Notes under the pieces: model-generated | The model's database searches: none | What the model saw: only the letters and a program-made list of their open reading frames with translations | What the model was told of the DNA's origin: nothing | Assembly: GCA_024274855.1 (NCBI GenBank) | Contig: JAJSAJ010000624.1 | Span: forward strand, 1 to 16,895 | DNA: 16,895 nt | Direction: 5' to 3' | DNA from: Planctomycetota bacterium | GTDB taxonomy: Bacteria; Planctomycetota; Planctomycetia; Pirellulales; Pirellulaceae | Made by a program: the position numbers and the translations under genes | Shown: positions 15,136 to 16,895 of the stretch, in pieces | How positions within the stretch are numbered: position 1 is the first letter of the stretch | Layout of the letters: each line of letters starts with the position of its first letter

Positions 15136-15157
15136 GTCAACAGGCCGAATGGCTGTG
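15136..15157 (-). repeat. Imperfect hairpin downstream of the transposase gene
   Basis: ACAGCC and GGCCTGT can pair around an ATTC loop with one bulged base, shortly after the transposase stop codon. It may mark the 3' end of the transposase transcript or part of the insertion-sequence end. The exact terminal inverted repeat cannot be set because the other end lies outside the window. Confidence 0.3.
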
Positions 15158-15200
15158 TTTTGAAATGCGATGTTTCTGGAACACTTCGATCGATCGAGGG

Positions 15201-16895
15201 CTAAGTCGCGACCTCCAGAAGATCAAGGACGTGTTGTTGATACGGCGTGGCAAGCGTCAGCTTGTCGAATTCAGACTCGAACTCGGGGATGCGTATTCGG
15301 TTTCGGCACGGCGTGCCGAGGTCCGCCAGGATGTCGTGGAAGCTCTGCACGGGAAAATCGTCGTCGGTACGGCGCCTTGAGTCTTTACGTTTGGCTGACT
15401 TCGATCGCTGTGCCGGAGCAACGATGGATTCACGAGCTGCGGTTGCGGACTGTTGGTCATCGTCTGCGAACAGCAGGGGCCGTAGTTTTTCACGCATGTG
15501 CCACTCGATGTAGTAAGCCAGCATACAGATGAACACGTGCGACCGAATGCGGTCTTCGTTGTGGTGGTAGATCGGACGCAGCGACAGATCGACCGTCTCC
15601 ATGCAACGAAAAGCACGCTCGACCTTCGCGAGACTCTTGTAGGTCTCGACAACCTGCTCTGAGTTCATCTGCTTCTTGTCGACACTGCTGCGAACAACGT
15701 AGAGACCATCGAGCGCGGCCTCTTCTCGAATCCGCGCTTCGTTGCGAGTGAAAACAAATGAGTTCTCGGTGATCGTGAGGTCGAAGTGTTTCGCCATCTT
15801 GTGCTTGCCGATCACTTTGCCAACGCGAAGGCCAATCGCTTGCTCACCACGAAGCGGATTGCGTCTGCGAAGAGTCGCACGTCGAATCGGCTCGAGCTGG
15901 TCTTCGGTTGCCTTGAGTAACTCTTCTCGCTTGCGCATTCGTTGCTCGGCGAGCGCCGGATTGCGACAAACAACAAGCCGTTCGTCCGGGAAATGCTCGG
16001 ATGTGACTTCTGCCAAATCCTGCTTGTCGAACAAAGACATCTGGATCGCGCCCGCTTCCCGTAACTTTCGAATTCCCTCGGTACGCAAGGCTGAAATCCA
16101 ATCAAGACCCTCGACGCCTCGCAGGTCTTCGTTGATACGGGCCGACGTAATCATTCCACGATCTCCGACGAAAACGATGCGATTGATGCCGAAACGTTTC
16201 CGTGCTCGCGCGACGATTTGCGTGAACGTCGGCGGGTCGGCTGTATTGCCCGGAAACACCTCGATCGCGATTGGCCTGCCGTCGGAATCGCACAGTAGTC
16301 CGTACACAATCTGTGGTCGATCTCGGCGGTGATCGCGACTGTAGCCGTGTTTGATCAATGGGCTTGTGCGCCCGGTGTAGTAACTTGACGAGACATCGAA
16401 GAGCACGAGATGACCGTCCTTAAGATGCTTCTTGGCAAGCTTGTTTTCGATTCTCGTTTGTCGTTTCACCAGCCAATCCATCGCGGCATAAAGCTGATGT
16501 ACATCTACCTCCCCAAGCTCCAATTCTTCGGCCAACGTATGTTTGGCAGTTTCGGCGTTCAGCGCTGCGGTGGTGCTCAGCTTTGAACGTGGCGAGAGGA
16601 CGCGAGCCGCGACCAACGCCATGATCAGACCTCGTTCGCGGCAAGGTCGAGAAGCAAGTAGATTCTCCAGACCAAGTTTCTTCGCCGTTTGGAGCACCGC
16701 CAGCACATTGCCATGCGGCAAACTTCTGACGATTTCAAACGAAGAATGTGGCGAGTTCTCGTCAAGTTCACCACTTAGTCGCCGCTTCATGAAATCAATC
16801 ACGTCTGGCGGCAGCTGCGTGAGATTCCCCACCGTCTCGTGCTTGACCTTGCCATCCTGGCGATAGCTACAGCGCAGCAGCACGGACGTGTACAC
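15201..16895 (-). CDS. IS1634-type DDE transposase, cut by the window edge
   Basis: At least 564 codons of a DDE transposase of the IS4-like superfamily, IS1634 type. Numbering from the window edge, the catalytic residues appear as Asp167 (LVLFDVSSSYY), Asp245 (VFVGDRGMI) and Glu426 (KVERAFR). GYSRDHRRDRPQIVYGLLCD and GRPIAIEVFPGNTADPPTF are hallmark segments of this family. The frame is open at 16895; the first complete codon is GTG, but family members usually have some 10-20 more residues, so the N-terminus is missing. No stop or frameshift is visible, so the element could be active. It lies directly upstream of the truncated sigma gene on the same strand and probably interrupted it. Confidence 0.93.
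   Translation of the reverse strand: MYTSVLLRCSYRQDGKVKHETVGNLTQLPPDVIDFMKRRLSGELDENSPHSSFEIVRSLPHGNVLAVLQTAKKLGLENLLASRPCRERGLIMALVAARVLSPRSKLSTTAALNAETAKHTLAEELELGEVDVHQLYAAMDWLVKRQTRIENKLAKKHLKDGHLVLFDVSSSYYTGRTSPLIKHGYSRDHRRDRPQIVYGLLCDSDGRPIAIEVFPGNTADPPTFTQIVARARKRFGINRIVFVGDRGMITSARINEDLRGVEGLDWISALRTEGIRKLREAGAIQMSLFDKQDLAEVTSEHFPDERLVVCRNPALAEQRMRKREELLKATEDQLEPIRRATLRRRNPLRGEQAIGLRVGKVIGKHKMAKHFDLTITENSFVFTRNEARIREEAALDGLYVVRSSVDKKQMNSEQVVETYKSLAKVERAFRCMETVDLSLRPIYHHNEDRIRSHVFICMLAYYIEWHMREKLRPLLFADDDQQSATAARESIVAPAQRSKSAKRKDSRRRTDDDFPVQSFHDILADLGTPCRNRIRIPEFESEFDKLTLATPYQQHVLDLLEVAT

Overview
The window most likely comes from a planctomycete (Planctomycetota, probably Pirellulales-like). 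The evidence is the mix of families: a Ser/Thr kinase with a membrane segment and a WD40 tail beside an ECF sigma gene, a DUF1080 protein, a DUF2961/GH172 protein, a BNR/sialidase-like protein, small secreted hypotheticals, many intergenic gene relics and few strong Shine-Dalgarno sites. No rRNA, tRNA or CRISPR array was seen.

Layout. Positions 1-3710 (+) hold a helix-turn-helix regulator, a VOC/glyoxalase-fold protein, a small conserved-looking hypothetical, a decayed TPR-like gene, a nested inverted-repeat (REP/BIME-like) block and a radical SAM protein. A 52-nt dispersed repeat occurs twice in opposite orientation, each copy just 3' of a gene (1180-1231 and 3720-3771). Positions 3711-4429 have no gene. 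On the minus strand, 6944-6249 (DUF1080) and 6103-4430 (sialidase-like) form a probable two-gene secreted glycan-degradation operon with a candidate promoter near 7000. Upstream of it are a short minus-strand hypothetical ORF and the relic of a cupin protein. On the plus strand, 7642-8217 is a secreted hypothetical with a clear intrinsic terminator. Relics of a beta-helix-like protein follow, and then 8682-10325, a secreted GH172-like enzyme that keeps a Glu pair 21 residues apart.

Positions 10422-10797 are a graveyard of two mobile elements joined end to end: an integrase N-terminus and a RAYT (REP-associated transposase) C-terminus ending in its REP-like motif. The minus strand then carries a 1227-residue kinase-TM-coiled-coil-14xWD40-TPR protein (14572-10889). 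Upstream of it is a broken ECF sigma factor (C-terminal half only, with an in-frame TAA), followed immediately by an IS1634-type transposase that runs off the right edge.

How it works together: the sialidase-like, DUF1080 and GH172-like proteins all carry export signals and probably act on extracellular or periplasmic glycans. The kinase/sigma pair is a known planctomycete signalling arrangement. Here the sigma partner appears destroyed next to an IS, which would leave the kinase orphaned. I do not see a convincing new multi-gene defence or biosynthetic system. The most notable points are the orphaned kinase, the dispersed repeats and the dense set of recognisable gene relics.
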